DNA of 44,839 bases from Zoopage sp. CT-All (Eukaryota > Zoopagomycota > Zoopagomycetes > Zoopagales > Zoopagaceae), in the NCBI GenBank assembly GCA_004114245.1, contig QZWS01000017.1:1-44839 (forward strand), read 5' to 3'. Both the position numbers and the translations under genes were made by a program. Below are positions 19,235-29,119 of the stretch, piece after piece (positions within the stretch are counted from its first letter, which is position 1; every line of letters begins with the position of its first letter). A model generated the notes under the pieces. The model had not been told where the DNA came from, did not search any database, and saw only the letters and a list, made by a program, of their open reading frames with translations.

Positions 19235-20701
19235 TCACCTGCCGCGATTCAAGTCCGAGTCAAGGCTGTAGAGCAGCACCTTGCCGCGATCGTTCCCGAT
19301 GGCGATCAGCTCGCTGCCTGCCTCGTGGCGCGAGAAATCCACGCAAGTGACATGTCCAAGCGGCGTTTTGTTTGTTGGCCAGTTCTGAAATACACGACGC
19401 GAGGGTACGTGGGCGATGCGCAGGTGGTCTTTCGAGGTTACGCTCGCAAAGGCAATCATTGACGACGTAGCCGAGAAAGCGGTGGTGGAGATGGGCGTCG
19501 CAAGATTGTCGAATGACTTGATGGGTACTATTTCGTTGTCGGTGTAGAGATCGACAAGGCCGGAGGTTGTCCCAACCGCGATGAGGCCGTCCTGGCCGAT
19601 GGCAAGCGTCCTGGCGTCATGGCTGGCTTGGAATTGGCGCAGACAAGATCTGGAGTGGCGGATGTCGTAGACAGACACCAAGCCGGTGCCCGACAGTGCA
19701 ACAAACGTATCTTGGTTCTGCCAGGCCATGCTTGCGAGACCGCCCATGCATGCGAGCTGGATGTCAAAAACAGGGCGCCACGTGGTGGTGTTGTGGAACG
19801 AGACAGTGGCGTTCTTGTTGGCAAAGGCTGCGAGCGGGGCGGCAGAAGGAGAGATGGAAAACGCATCGGCAAACGCGGTCGAGGAGCAGGGAGATGGATG
19901 ATGGCTGAACGGGACACGATTGGTTGCGCCGGATTCGAGATCAACCACGTGAAAGAAGGGTTTTCTCCCCGTGAGCAGAGCCTTGCGCCCGGCATCGCCA
20001 ATGAAGGCAGCGTGGTGGATGGCGGGCATGTCGCCAAACTTGATCGCTTGGACGAGAGGATTCACTTTGCCGTCGATCTGGTACAGACGAAGATGGCGGT
20101 CCGCCGACCCGGCCATGAATATGGGCGCAGCCGGGTGGAAGCAAATGGTGTTGACGCGTCCAGCGGCGTACTGCGCATGGTTTGCGTCGCGTAAGCGCGT
20201 TACCGAGAGACGGTCGGACGTGTACTCTCCCGCGCCATCCGCAGCGAGCACCGAGGCAGCTGATGCGAGCAGCGAGACAGGCTCTGTGTTTTCGCGGGAC
20301 TTTTGAGCCCATTTGGGGCGCGAAAGCATGCTAGCGTGCTGCTTGCGAAGGCGCTCCTCGAGCTGGGCAGCAGTGATCTCGTCCTCGCCGGGCTCGTGGC
20401 GAAGCTTCTTGAGTCTATTGCGGGATGCGAGCGAGACGGGAACAGCATTTTCCGCGTCGACCCAAGCAGAGTCCGGAGGCGAGGCGGGGGCGAGCGGGGC
20501 GGTGCTAAGGACCGCGTCGGCGGCCTCCGGGATATCCTCGAAGAATGCCGGCCCAACCTCTCGATCCACGTTGACCTGGACATCAACATCGTCAGCGTCG
20601 ACGGAGAGGAAGGGATCGGCGCCGAAAACAAGGTCCTCGAGCGCACGCTCGGCAGCCGATGGTGACGGCGGTGTTCCGGCTCGTGGACGTTTGCGTGACA
20701 T
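19235..20701 (-). CDS. UTP18: U3 snoRNP/SSU processome WD-repeat protein Utp18
   Basis: Part of the t-UTP/UtpB complex of the small-subunit processome, needed for 18S rRNA processing in the nucleolus. 488 residues from the ATG at 20701 (MSRKRPRAG, a basic nucleolar-type start); the longer open frame upstream looks like 5' UTR. An acidic, disordered N-terminal region is followed by an LEERLRKQHASM helix and KWAQK. A WD40 propeller fills the C-terminal two thirds, with typical blocks such as VNTICFHPAAPIFMAGSADRHLRLYQIDGK and a final HVTCVDFSRHEAGSELIAIGNDRGKVLLY. No introns. The stop lies 27 bp beyond the palindrome upstream of the Furry gene. The assignment rests on the order of blocks typical of Utp18. 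Confidence 0.87.
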   Translation of the reverse strand: MSRKRPRAGTPPSPSAAERALEDLVFGADPFLSVDADDVDVQVNVDREVGPAFFEDIPEAADAVLSTAPLAPASPPDSAWVDAENAVPVSLASRNRLKKLRHEPGEDEITAAQLEERLRKQHASMLSRPKWAQKSRENTEPVSLLASAASVLAADGAGEYTSDRLSVTRLRDANHAQYAAGRVNTICFHPAAPIFMAGSADRHLRLYQIDGKVNPLVQAIKFGDMPAIHHAAFIGDAGRKALLTGRKPFFHVVDLESGATNRVPFSHHPSPCSSTAFADAFSISPSAAPLAAFANKNATVSFHNTTTWRPVFDIQLACMGGLASMAWQNQDTFVALSGTGLVSVYDIRHSRSCLRQFQASHDARTLAIGQDGLIAVGTTSGLVDLYTDNEIVPIKSFDNLATPISTTAFSATSSMIAFASVTSKDHLRIAHVPSRRVFQNWPTNKTPLGHVTCVDFSRHEAGSELIAIGNDRGKVLLYSLDSDLNRGR

Positions 20702-20917
20702 GCGTGGGCGGTGAGTCGAACAAAAACAAAAGCGTGGGCAGCAGTCTGAGCGGAGAGAGAATATGGCATGCATTGAGCCTTGACTTCAACGCAAGCAACA
20801 TACTAGTACTGGTCCTATTATTCGGCTAGGTTAAGAGTGTCCGCCCTGGGCCTGGGTTAAAAAACCCCCTGTTCCAATGAGGTCTGAGCAGTGCTTCCCA
20901 GTGCCGGCTGCTCAGCG

Positions 20918-21029
20918 TGGTCAACGGTGTTGGAGCGTCTTCAGGATGTTCAGATTCAGTTTTATGTATGTACATTGTCTGCAGGTCTGCGGGTCCACGT
21001 GCCCATGAGAAATGCATTGCATTGCTCTC
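20918..21029. mobile_element. LTR-like dispersed repeat, copy 1
   Basis: About 110 bp clearly similar to the reverse complement of 43835-43940 and, in part, of 38051-38127. One end carries TGTTGGA (20928), the usual edge of Ty1/Copia LTRs, so these are best read as old LTR fragments of one family. It is a fossil: a fragment only. It ends about 40 bp before the conserved leader of secreted gene C. Confidence 0.55.
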
Positions 21030-21065
21030 TTTCCAATCTTGGCAGTCTCAATCTTTGCCTCTGTC

Positions 21066-21125
21066 ACCCAGTACACTGCACATCCACCTTGCACTGCACC
21101 TCCTCAATAGCAAATCACCAGAACT
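21066..21125 (+). promoter_or_regulatory. Conserved leader of secreted family, copy C
   Basis: GCACATCCACCTTGCACTG, then CTCAATAGCAAATCACC, a few bases before the ATG. Same order and spacing as in genes A and B. Confidence 0.6.
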
Positions 21126-21750
21126 ATGCACTTCTACCACTTTTACATCACACTTTTTGCCCTTGCTACCATCTACATCTCCATCTCTGCCAATGCCAGT
21201 GTCACAATTGGACCTCTGGTAGAGCAGTCTTGTCTTTTCTTGTCTGAGCTGTCATTCCCATACACCAGGACGTGCAGGCACCCACCTGAGTCCCGGGCAC
21301 AGGGAAGGGGAAGGGCCCTGGTCAGTGAGATGCAGCTATATTTTGCTTGAGCAAAAAAAGCAAACTTTCTAAATGTGCACCACATGAGTAACACAAGTTA
21401 TACTTGCCTCTACGCCTTCTTTTTGTCCCTGCAAGCCCCCAGGTCTCCAGACCCGGGCAGTTGTAGTAGCCAGTGGCGTCATCAGCCTCAATGCCCATGA
21501 TTGCAAAGTGCACTTATTGCAGCATAAAGCAAAGTATGATCAAGTCAAAGCTGAGCAGATATCTGCAGCAAAAGTGGCTCTTGACAAGGAAAATACAGCC
21601 AAGATACAGCACCAAGTATGGCAAAAAGTCATCAATGGCTATTATGGCATTCCTTCAAAGACTCCACCCACAGCACTTTCTTTGGGGGATTATAAATTAC
21701 TGCGCAAAGCAGTAAATGGAATTAAGACAGCTGATATGCAATTGAAGTGA
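21126..21750 (+). CDS. Possible third secreted family member C, split
   Basis: The ATG at 21126 follows the family leader and begins a signal peptide (ITLFALATIYISISANA) like those of A and B. A Lys-rich open stretch at about 21523-21750 (KYDQVKAEQ, ALDKENTAK, then VWQKVINGYYG) resembles the A/B mature part around KDKE..A....L.WSN.Y. The two parts are separated by about 300 bp of unlike sequence. One reading is an intron of 304 nt (21219-21522, GT...CAG, phase 0), giving about 106 residues. That intron would be six times longer than the others in the window. The alternative is an insertion that silenced the gene. It could therefore be a pseudogene. The family link is good at the signal peptide and moderate beyond. 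Confidence 0.45.
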
Positions 21751-21960
21751 TTTGAAAGATAAGCTCATGCAATGTACTGTGCCCTATGTCCATAGCCTGC
21801 CTAACTTGCCATTGTATTGCACCACAGTATTGTCTGATAGACTTCTCTACATGAGAGGCTGCACTGCAAGCCATGACATCCATGCTTGGCGAGCCAAAGA
21901 GTCCGATTCCCTTCTCATCCCATCCCATGGACGCGCATTCAAAATGTATACTGAGCATGT

Positions 21961-22659
21961 CTATTCTGATTTTTTGTGCTTCTTGCGTTTCCGAACTGGT
22001 GCCTCATCCTTGATCTTGCTCTTGCTCTTGCTCAACCTGCTCTGTTGCTGGCTATCATCCTTGGACCTACTCTTGCTCTCTTTCCTTCTCCTCTTTGCGT
22101 CCCTATCCGAGGCATCTATGGGCTGCGGCTTCGCCGAATCTTCAAGGCGGGCGAGCTTTGCGGCCTGCAATGACGACGCTGCGTCGTCGAGGTGGGACAG
22201 ACCACGTGCACCGACCCTAGCCCTGCGCCCCTCGCAGGCCTCGAGCAACTGCTCATCGGTTAGGCGCGACAGGGACTCCTGAGCCTTGATGGGGGCAGCA
22301 GAGGGGGTCGCGCCGGCCTTGACAAACTTGGCGTAGAGCGAGGAGACGGGTGGTGGGTCGACAGACTTTGCTGGAAGAGGAGCAGACACCACAGCCAGCT
22401 CGCCATCGCTGCCAACGCGCACGCTGACGCCGGCGGACGCAGAATTGTACAGCGAGTCCCACCAAGCGACAGCCATGTTGTTGGCGGACCCGATCCCCCG
22501 CGAGTCGTGTTTGTGAGAGGCGGCGACGGGTGCTGCAATGCCGGAGAGGTCGCGACCCAGACCCTGGCTCGGCGCCCATCCGCGCTTGGTCAGCTGCGAC
22601 GCGGCAAAGGCGCCGTAGCGGGCGGCGTGGGGATCGGCGGGCGATGCCACTGGAGACAT
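21961..22659 (-). CDS. G-patch protein, GPATCH4-like
   Basis: GPATCH4 proteins sit in the nucleolus and stimulate a DEAH helicase in snRNA/rRNA maturation (family knowledge). The 232-residue product has a G-patch (about 14-55: RYGAFAASQLTKRGWAPSQG, then LGRDLSGIA). The GPATCH4-specific blocks WWDSLYN, SSLYAKFVKAG and LTDEQLLEACEGR follow in the same order as in the human protein. A Lys/Arg/Ser-rich nucleolar tail ends in KKHKKSE. An upstream Met at 22680 would add seven residues and overlap the coding start of the divergent uL1m gene, so I prefer 22659. Single exon. Confidence 0.85.
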   Translation of the reverse strand: MSPVASPADPHAARYGAFAASQLTKRGWAPSQGLGRDLSGIAAPVAASHKHDSRGIGSANNMAVAWWDSLYNSASAGVSVRVGSDGELAVVSAPLPAKSVDPPPVSSLYAKFVKAGATPSAAPIKAQESLSRLTDEQLLEACEGRRARVGARGLSHLDDAASSLQAAKLARLEDSAKPQPIDASDRDAKRRRKESKSRSKDDSQQQSRLSKSKSKIKDEAPVRKRKKHKKSE

Positions 22660-22678
22660 GGCCGAACCACGTGACAGC
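22660..22678. promoter_or_regulatory. 19-bp divergent start-to-start gap with CACGTG
   Basis: Between the preferred ATGs of GPATCH4-like (minus) and uL1m (plus) there are only 19 bases, and they contain the palindromic E-box CACGTG (22668-22673, CACGTGAC). Each side also has a CATG, so both genes have a second possible start that would make them overlap. Any bidirectional promoter must overlap transcribed or coding sequence. Confidence 0.5.
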
Positions 22679-23359
22679 ATGACGTCGCTGGCAATCGCCC
22701 TGCCGCTCCTGCGTGCGCGCGCCGCCGGCCAACCGCGTCATGCCGTCGAGCTGTCGATTGTGTGCATGTCTGACAAGAAGACGCAGCCGGTGCGGGGAAT
22801 GCTGACGCTGCCGCGCGGCGGGGTGGCGGGCGACTGCCGCGTGCTGGTGTTTGCCGAGGGCGCCGCAGCCGACGAAGCACGACGCGCCGGCGCAGACTGG
22901 GTGCTGGGGCGCGAGGGTGTGGCGGACGTGGCTGCAGGGCGGTATGCAGGCGCTGCGCGTTGCTTGGCGCATCCCGACCTGATCAAGGATGTGGCGCGCG
23001 CGGCGCGTTTCCTCGGCCCGCGCAATCTCATGCCCTCGGCCAAGAAGGGCACCGTCACCACGGATCTTGCCAATGCGGTGCGGGCGGTGCGCGATCGCAT
23101 CGAATTCAAGGGCGATAAGCGCAATGTGGTGCGGATGGCGGTGGCGCGAGTCGGGTGGTCGGATGCCGAGGTGGCCGGAAATATTGCCGCAGCCATCCAG
23201 GGACTACGCGACACACATGCCGCCGCGGCCGCGGCCGGAGCCAAGGGCGGCCGCAAGGGCATGGATTTTGTGCGCTCGGTGCACGTATCTACCACCCATG
23301 GCCCGGCGCTGCCATTGGACTTGGCAACGGTGGCAGTCGCTGCGCGGAGCAGTGAATAA
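22679..23359 (+). CDS. Mitochondrial large-subunit ribosomal protein uL1m
   Basis: Homologue of bacterial L1, part of the L1 stalk of the mitochondrial ribosome. 226 residues from the ATG at 22679, whose N-terminus (TSLAIALPLLRARAAG, basic and without acids) fits a mitochondrial targeting sequence; the alternative ATG at 22658 adds acidic residues. Signature: FLGPRNLMPSAKKGTV (L1 family motif LGP.GLMP..K.GTV), preceded by GADWVLG and followed by VRDRIEFKGDKRNVVRMAVA. The C-terminal VHVSTTHGPALPLD is also L1-like. No introns. It could be named MRPL1, but fungal nomenclature varies. Confidence 0.88.
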   Translation: MTSLAIALPLLRARAAGQPRHAVELSIVCMSDKKTQPVRGMLTLPRGGVAGDCRVLVFAEGAAADEARRAGADWVLGREGVADVAAGRYAGAARCLAHPDLIKDVARAARFLGPRNLMPSAKKGTVTTDLANAVRAVRDRIEFKGDKRNVVRMAVARVGWSDAEVAGNIAAAIQGLRDTHAAAAAAGAKGGRKGMDFVRSVHVSTTHGPALPLDLATVAVAARSSE

Positions 23360-23514
23360 AGTAACTAGCATCGCAATTAAGCGCGCCTACGCGGGGCACA
23401 ACCCCGGATAATAGACCATGCTGGCTGTCCAGCGCTCGCAGTAAATAAAATAAATACCTGACTGACTGGCTGACCGCGACCGGCCTCGAACTGGCTCCCC
23501 AGCCCATCTGCGTG

Positions 23515-23754
23515 ATGACCACGGCCAGCCAGGATGACATGCGCAACCACCGCATCCCGCTCGCATGGCGCGACGCCTGCTCCGCCGATCTCATCCCGCT
23601 GCGCATCTGCCGCGTCGACAACTACTATCTGCCGTGGCGGTGCAGCGACGAGCGCCACGCGTACGAAAAGTGCCAGTATGAGGACTACAAGCGGCGCATG
23701 CTGCGGCTGGCCAAGGAGAGGGAGGCGGTGGGTGCGGCCGAGCCGCGCCAGTAA
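23515..23754 (+). CDS. NDUFB7: NADH dehydrogenase (complex I) subunit NDUFB7/B18
   Basis: Accessory subunit of complex I in the intermembrane space, folded by the Mia40 disulfide relay. 79 residues from the ATG at 23515. Twin CX9C motif: Cys22/Cys32 (DACSADLIPLRIC) and Cys43/Cys53 (WRCSDERHAYEKC). The fungal-type start RIPLAWRD and YYLPW before the second motif match the family, as does the short basic tail. Its presence means this fungus has a complex I, unlike fermentative budding yeasts. Two AATAAA-type signals around 23442-23455 end the upstream uL1m transcript. Confidence 0.92.
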   Translation: MTTASQDDMRNHRIPLAWRDACSADLIPLRICRVDNYYLPWRCSDERHAYEKCQYEDYKRRMLRLAKEREAVGAAEPRQ

Positions 23755-24064
23755 CGGTGCTGCGCGAGGGATGATGTAATGCATGCCGTATTGATCAGGC
23801 ACGATGCGTCGCGGTGCGCCACGCCGCCCTATACTTCTGGCCCGTTGACCCACTGGCCCATTGCCACCGTATAAGCCGCGCCATCTGCGCATTCTACGGG
23901 GCTGGGCCGCATCGTCACGGCGGACAGCCACTCGGCTACCATGGCTGCTGACCTCGCCGGTCTTTTCCTGCCCATCTGGAAACTCTCCGCACTCGCGGAC
24001 ATCCCACGCCCATCCGCGCCCCATCCCGCCCCTCTTCTCGCTCTGACGTCGCCACCTCGTCCCG
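23755..24064. other. Promoter-side intergenic region of kinesin gene
   Basis: About 310 bp between NDUFB7 and the kinesin ATG at 24065. It is C-rich towards the start codon, as are the leaders of several genes here. No gene seen. Confidence 0.5.
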
Positions 24065-27000
24065 ATGAGCGCGGGAAACATCAAGGTTGTGGTGCGCTGT
24101 CGCCCCATGAACGGCAGAGGTGCGTCCCGCGCTTCCCTCTCTCCGCTCACCCCTTTCTCCAGAAAAGACCCGCGGCGCAACCACGCTGATCAGGATGGAG
24201 GGCGACCAAACAATCATCACAAAACCTGCCGATCCAAAGGACCCAAACTCCAAGCCAGACGTCAAGTCGTTCACCTTTGACAAGTCCTACTGGTCGTTCG
24301 ATCCCACCGACGCAGATTTTGCCTCGCAGGAAATCGTCTACAATGATCTCGGCACAGAGCTCCTCGATCATGCATTCGCTGGCTACAACACTTGCATCTT
24401 TGCCTACGGTCAAACCGGCGCTGGCAAGTCGTACTCCATGGTTGGCTACGGCGAAGACAAGGGCATCATCCCCCGCGTCTGCGCCGAGCTCTTTGTCCGC
24501 ATCGACAGCAACGCCGATGCATCTATTCATTACACCGTCGAGGTCTCCTACATGGAAATCTACTGCGAGCGCGTTCGTGACCTCCTCAATCCCTCAAACA
24601 AGAACAACCTCAAGGTGCGAGAGCACCCCGCTCTTGGCCCCTACGTCGAAGACCTCTCAAAACTCGCCGTCAGCTGCTACAACGACATTGAAAATCTCAT
24701 GGACGAGGGAAACAAGACCCGCACTGTGGCCGCAACAAACATGAACGCTACGTCCAGTCGCTCCCACGGCGTCTTCACCCTCGTCGTCACCCAGAAACGC
24801 CACGACGATGAAACCAGCATGGACACGGAAAAGGTCTCGCGCATCAGTCTTGTCGACCTTGCCGGCTCCGAGCGCGCAAACTCAACGGGCGCCACCGGAA
24901 CTCGGCTCAAAGAAGGTGCAAACATCAACAAGTCGCTCACTACCCTCGGAAAGGTGATCAGCGCCCTTGCTGATGCCAGCTCTGCCGGCGGAAAAAAGAA
25001 AAAGAAGGAAGAGTTTGTCCCGTACCGCGACTCGGTCCTCACCTGGCTGCTCAAAGACTCGCTTGGAGGAAACTCACGCACCTGCATGATCGCTGCCATC
25101 TCGCCCGCCGACTATGAGGAGACGCTGTCTACGTTGCGCTACGCCTACGCAGCAAAGCGCATCCAGAACAAGGCTGTTGTCAACGAGGATCCTAACGCCA
25201 AAATGATTCGCGAGCTGAAGGAAGAACTGGCAAATCTCCGCAACAAGCTAGCTGTGTTCGATCCCGACGAGGCTGCGCTCACCTCAACAGGTGGCGGCGC
25301 CTCATCCTCTGCAAAGACAGCCGCTGACCAGGCTCGTGCTCGTGCACCCACCGCCGTTGCACCCGAGGCCCAAGCGATCCGCGAGCAGCTGGCTCAGTCC
25401 GAAAAAATCATGGCAGAGCTGAACCAGACCTGGGAAATGAAACTTGACGAGACCCGCAAAATTCAGGAAGAGCGTGAAAAAATGCTCGAGGATCTTGGTA
25501 TAGCCGTGGAAAAGGGAAGCGTTGGTCTGCACACGCCCAAAAAGGTCCCCCACCTCGTCAATCTCAATGAAGACCCGCTCATGAGCGAATGCCTTGTGTA
25601 CCAGCTCAAGCCAGGCTGGACCAAGGCTGGACGAATCGACTCGGATGCGGAGATCAAGCTGAGCGGCGAGAAAATTCAACCGCTCCACTGTCAGTTTGAG
25701 AATGCCGAGGGAAAGGTCATTTTGCATCCTGCCGATGGCAGCATGACGCTACTCAATGGCCGTCTGCTTGCCAAGCCAAAGCGACTTCATAGCGGCTTCC
25801 GCCTGATCCTTGGAGACAATCACATATTCCGGTTTAACCATCCTGAAGAGGTCAGACGTCAGCGAACTCGAAAACAGCAGCGCGATCGTCGTCTGAGCGT
25901 GCTAAATGTCAACACCGATGCTGCCAATGCGGCAGACTTTCCGCCCGAGGACGAACCGCCCGACTCGCCCATCTCCGAGAACTCGCTGACTTCCGAGGTG
26001 GTGGATTGGAATTTTGCGCGCAAGGAGGCCGGTCTCCGAGGAGGCGATGCCGCCAGCGTGATTGACGATAGCCGCAGCGATTTATCGAAGAACGAGTTCG
26101 AAGTGCAGCTGCGCTCAGCTCGCGAGGAAATGCAGCAGCAGCTGGAGCAGCAGCGCAAAGAGTATGAGGATCGTATCCACCAGCTAGCGGAGAATGTTGC
26201 AGACTCGGAGGAAGTTCGTCAATTCAAGGACATGCTTGAGCAGGATATTCGGTCGGCCCGCGAGGAAATGCAGCGAGAACTGGACTTTCAGCGCTCAGCG
26301 TACGAGGATCGCATGCGCAGGATTGCCAATGGCGAGGATTTGAGCCGGATCCCATTGCGGATTTACACAACGCGAGAACGGCACCTTATCAAATGGGTCC
26401 TGAGCAAACTGCGCACGCGTAAAACGATTCAAATGGCCGAAGTGATTCTCGCGAACGCCGTGCTTCTCAAAGAGGCAAACGTCATCTCTCGGGAACTCGG
26501 CAAGCAAGCAACTTACCAGTATACGATCGCCGAGGCATGGCCATACACCAGGCCGCGTTCATTCTGGGAAAGCTCTGCTGCGACGGTGATCGGCGAGACG
26601 GCGGATGAAGGAGATGTTGGCTTAGCAGACGCTCTCAAGCCGTGTGTCGCTGTGCAAGTGGTCGATAGAAAGCACGACTCGGCCTACACGTGGTCATTAT
26701 CTTGCTTACTGGAACGCGTGGAAAGAATGCGCAGCATATACAACTACATCGATCGACCGATGTACGCGCGACACTTCAACCTGGAGGATCCGTTTTATGA
26801 CGTGCCCGGACCGCAGTTCACCTTTATTGGCTCGTCGCGGGTTCATTTGCGCGGTCTAATGGCTCTGACTGGGCAGGACTTTGTGGTTCCTGTGGTTTGC
26901 CGCCGGACAGGCCGCGTCCTTGGCACTGTAACTTGTTCACTGGCCCCGATCAAGCTGACAAGGATGCCCGTTCGGCGAAACAGCGCTGGCCATCTCAAGG

Positions 27001-28956
27001 AAGCGCTGCCGTGGTTCAAGCGACTTGGTCTCAACGCTGTGGATTTGATTCCGAATAAGCTAGAGATTGGCTCCAAGCTTCTGGCCGAGGTGTCGATCAA
27101 GGAACTCCGGGGCATTCGAGAACGCGACTTTACCCAAGTTCATTGCCAGTTCCGGCTGTCAACGTTCGGCGGCGTGCAGCCAGGCTCGGGCATGGACAAG
27201 ATGTTTGCCACGGATCCCATCAGCGGCTTTGATCCAAGCGAGTTTGAGACTGAAAAGTCGGGCGAAGACTCGCTCATTCATTACGGATACTCACAAACGG
27301 TAGCGATCATCATCACCGAGCAGGTGATTCGGACGTTTAAACACGAGGCTTTGATCATTGAAGTGTATGGCCATGCTCAGCCGCATGTGCTTGCCGCGTG
27401 GGAACACGGAGACACGATCGTTTACCAGCCCAAAACCAAGCCTGCGAGCCTCAAGGGATCGACGCCGTCGACGAGTGGGCGGTCAACTCCCTTGTCCGAG
27501 CGTCGAAACGATGAAGAGCTAGTGACGGAAGAGCGCCATGACATTTTGTCGTGGCTGCAAATCCGCGAACTCGGTCCCCAGGGCGACTATGAGCCAGCAA
27601 TTTTGGCCACTGAGCGGCCTCATGACGCCGGTGTGTTTCTCCTAAAGCAAGGTGTCCAGCGTCGGATCTCGCTGACCATGTTGCATTCGTCGGGGCGGCA
27701 GCTGGAGTGGGAGCGCGTTGTCCGGATGACGGTGGGTCGAGTTCGGCTTGTCGATACCCGTGGCCATGTGTCGGAGCCGTCCAATGCGTTTGAAGCGGTA
27801 TCGCTCAACTTGGTTGGTGGCCAGACGGTGGAGTACGGGCTGGATGGGATTGGTACGATTCGGACCGAAGCATCGTGGGACAGCTCGCTGCACGACTCTG
27901 GCTATTTGAACCGGATCAGCCCGGCAGGACACCGAGTGCTATTTACAGTGTCATGGTGGCTGGAGAGTCCCAAATGCTCGGAGCTGCTTCAATTTAGTTC
28001 GGATGTCGCCGTGCGGATCTGCAACCGCGATCTGTCGCGCCCCAATCGCGGGCTCATTGGTCTTCTTGGCGGTGGTGGCAGCGCGGGCCACCGACCACAG
28101 GACAAGTCGAGCACTCTGTTCCAGGTTGTGCTGACACCGCCCATTACGAAACGGCTTGCCGAGCTTTGGCGCGCCAATACGGCGTCAACGTATGTCCGTG
28201 GCGAAGAATTTCTCGGCGGATGGCGGCCAAAAGGCGTTACCCTGGTGAAGGAGTATCGGCGGGCGGCAGAAAAGGTGCGGCGAATTGAGGAGGTGGAGGA
28301 TGTACGACAGTATCTTGAACTGCGAGAGCGTGTCAACCGACCCATCCGTCCGTCACAAAAGGTGCTCGACAGTGCGCCCCAGGCTGTGTGCGAGCGCTTC
28401 ATTGGTCTATGGCTCAAGTATCCGACGACCATTGATGACGTGAGTAACGCCCTAGTTGTATCCCGCAGCTGATATTGTCTAGGAACTCGTTCTGAATGAG
28501 GATCCTCCTTCGATGGATGGAGACATGCGCTATGAGAACGGGGACAGCGCCATGTCAACGCCCCCCAGCACCCCAAAACAAGACCTGGACAGCAAGGCGG
28601 CAGTCAAGATGAATCCTCGCGTGCTTGTGGTGACGCGCAACGATGCCGTGGCCAAGCGAGGATACCTGTTGTTTCCAGTGGACCCGCTCGATTGGCGGCG
28701 GCGGTTTTTTGTTATCCGGCGGCCATACATGTTTGTGTACACGAATGCGAACGAGACGGAGGAGGTTGGGGTGATCAATCTGACGCTTGTGCGCGTGGAC
28801 CACAAGCGCGACCTTGAGCAGATGCTTCAGCGCGAGCACGTCTTTGCCATCTACACGAAGAACAACGCGTACATGCTGCAGGCGGCGTCGCGAACCGAGA
28901 TGGACGAGTGGATCCGGCAGATCGACCCGTGGTACCATGTTTTGGCGTCACCATAG
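24065..28956 (+). CDS. Kinesin-3 motor of Unc104/KIF1 type
   Basis: Plus-end motor that moves vesicles and endosomes. Three exons: 24065-24119, 24163-28439 and 28483-28956. Both introns are 43 nt (GTGCGT...CAG and GTGAGT...TAG). 1601 residues, close to KIF1A. Order: motor (1-365) with GQTGAGKS at 101-108, SSRSH, DLAGSE and a kinesin-3 K-loop of five lysines near 295; neck and coil; FHA (about 480-580); coiled coils (about 668-738); the KIF1 block around AEVILANAVLLKE; the long C-terminal Unc104 region; and a PH domain (about 1489-1597, GYLLFPVDPLDWRRRFFVIRRPYMFVY) for phosphoinositide-bearing cargo. Exon 1 carries NIKVVVRCRPMNGR, and joining it restores REKTRGATTLIRM as in KIF1. Very secure. 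Confidence 0.95.
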
Positions 28957-29119
28957 TGTGGCTGTTGTTTCAGTATATAAAATTTCATTTATAGGGAGGC
29001 AGGGAGGCGCACATGTGCATCCTGTGGCACGAGAGGGACGAGGCCGAACAAGCAGGCCCTCCGATCTGTAAATACGACAAGTATCTGCCAATAATAATAC
29101 ACATGTCTGGTGTACACTG

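Noticed and set aside
21173-21513. Minus-strand frames inside the block of gene C, suggestive of a transposon end
   Set aside because: Short, Cys-containing but without a known motif, target duplication or terminal repeats that I can see.
24120-24162. GTG start for a kinesin lacking its first strand
   Set aside because: This is the first intron; the ATG at 24065 plus splicing restores the canonical kinesin-3 N-terminus.
28440-28467. Shorter 28-nt version of the last kinesin intron (acceptor CGCAG)
   Set aside because: It leads to an in-frame stop; the acceptor at 28482 keeps the frame and gives the usual 43 nt.
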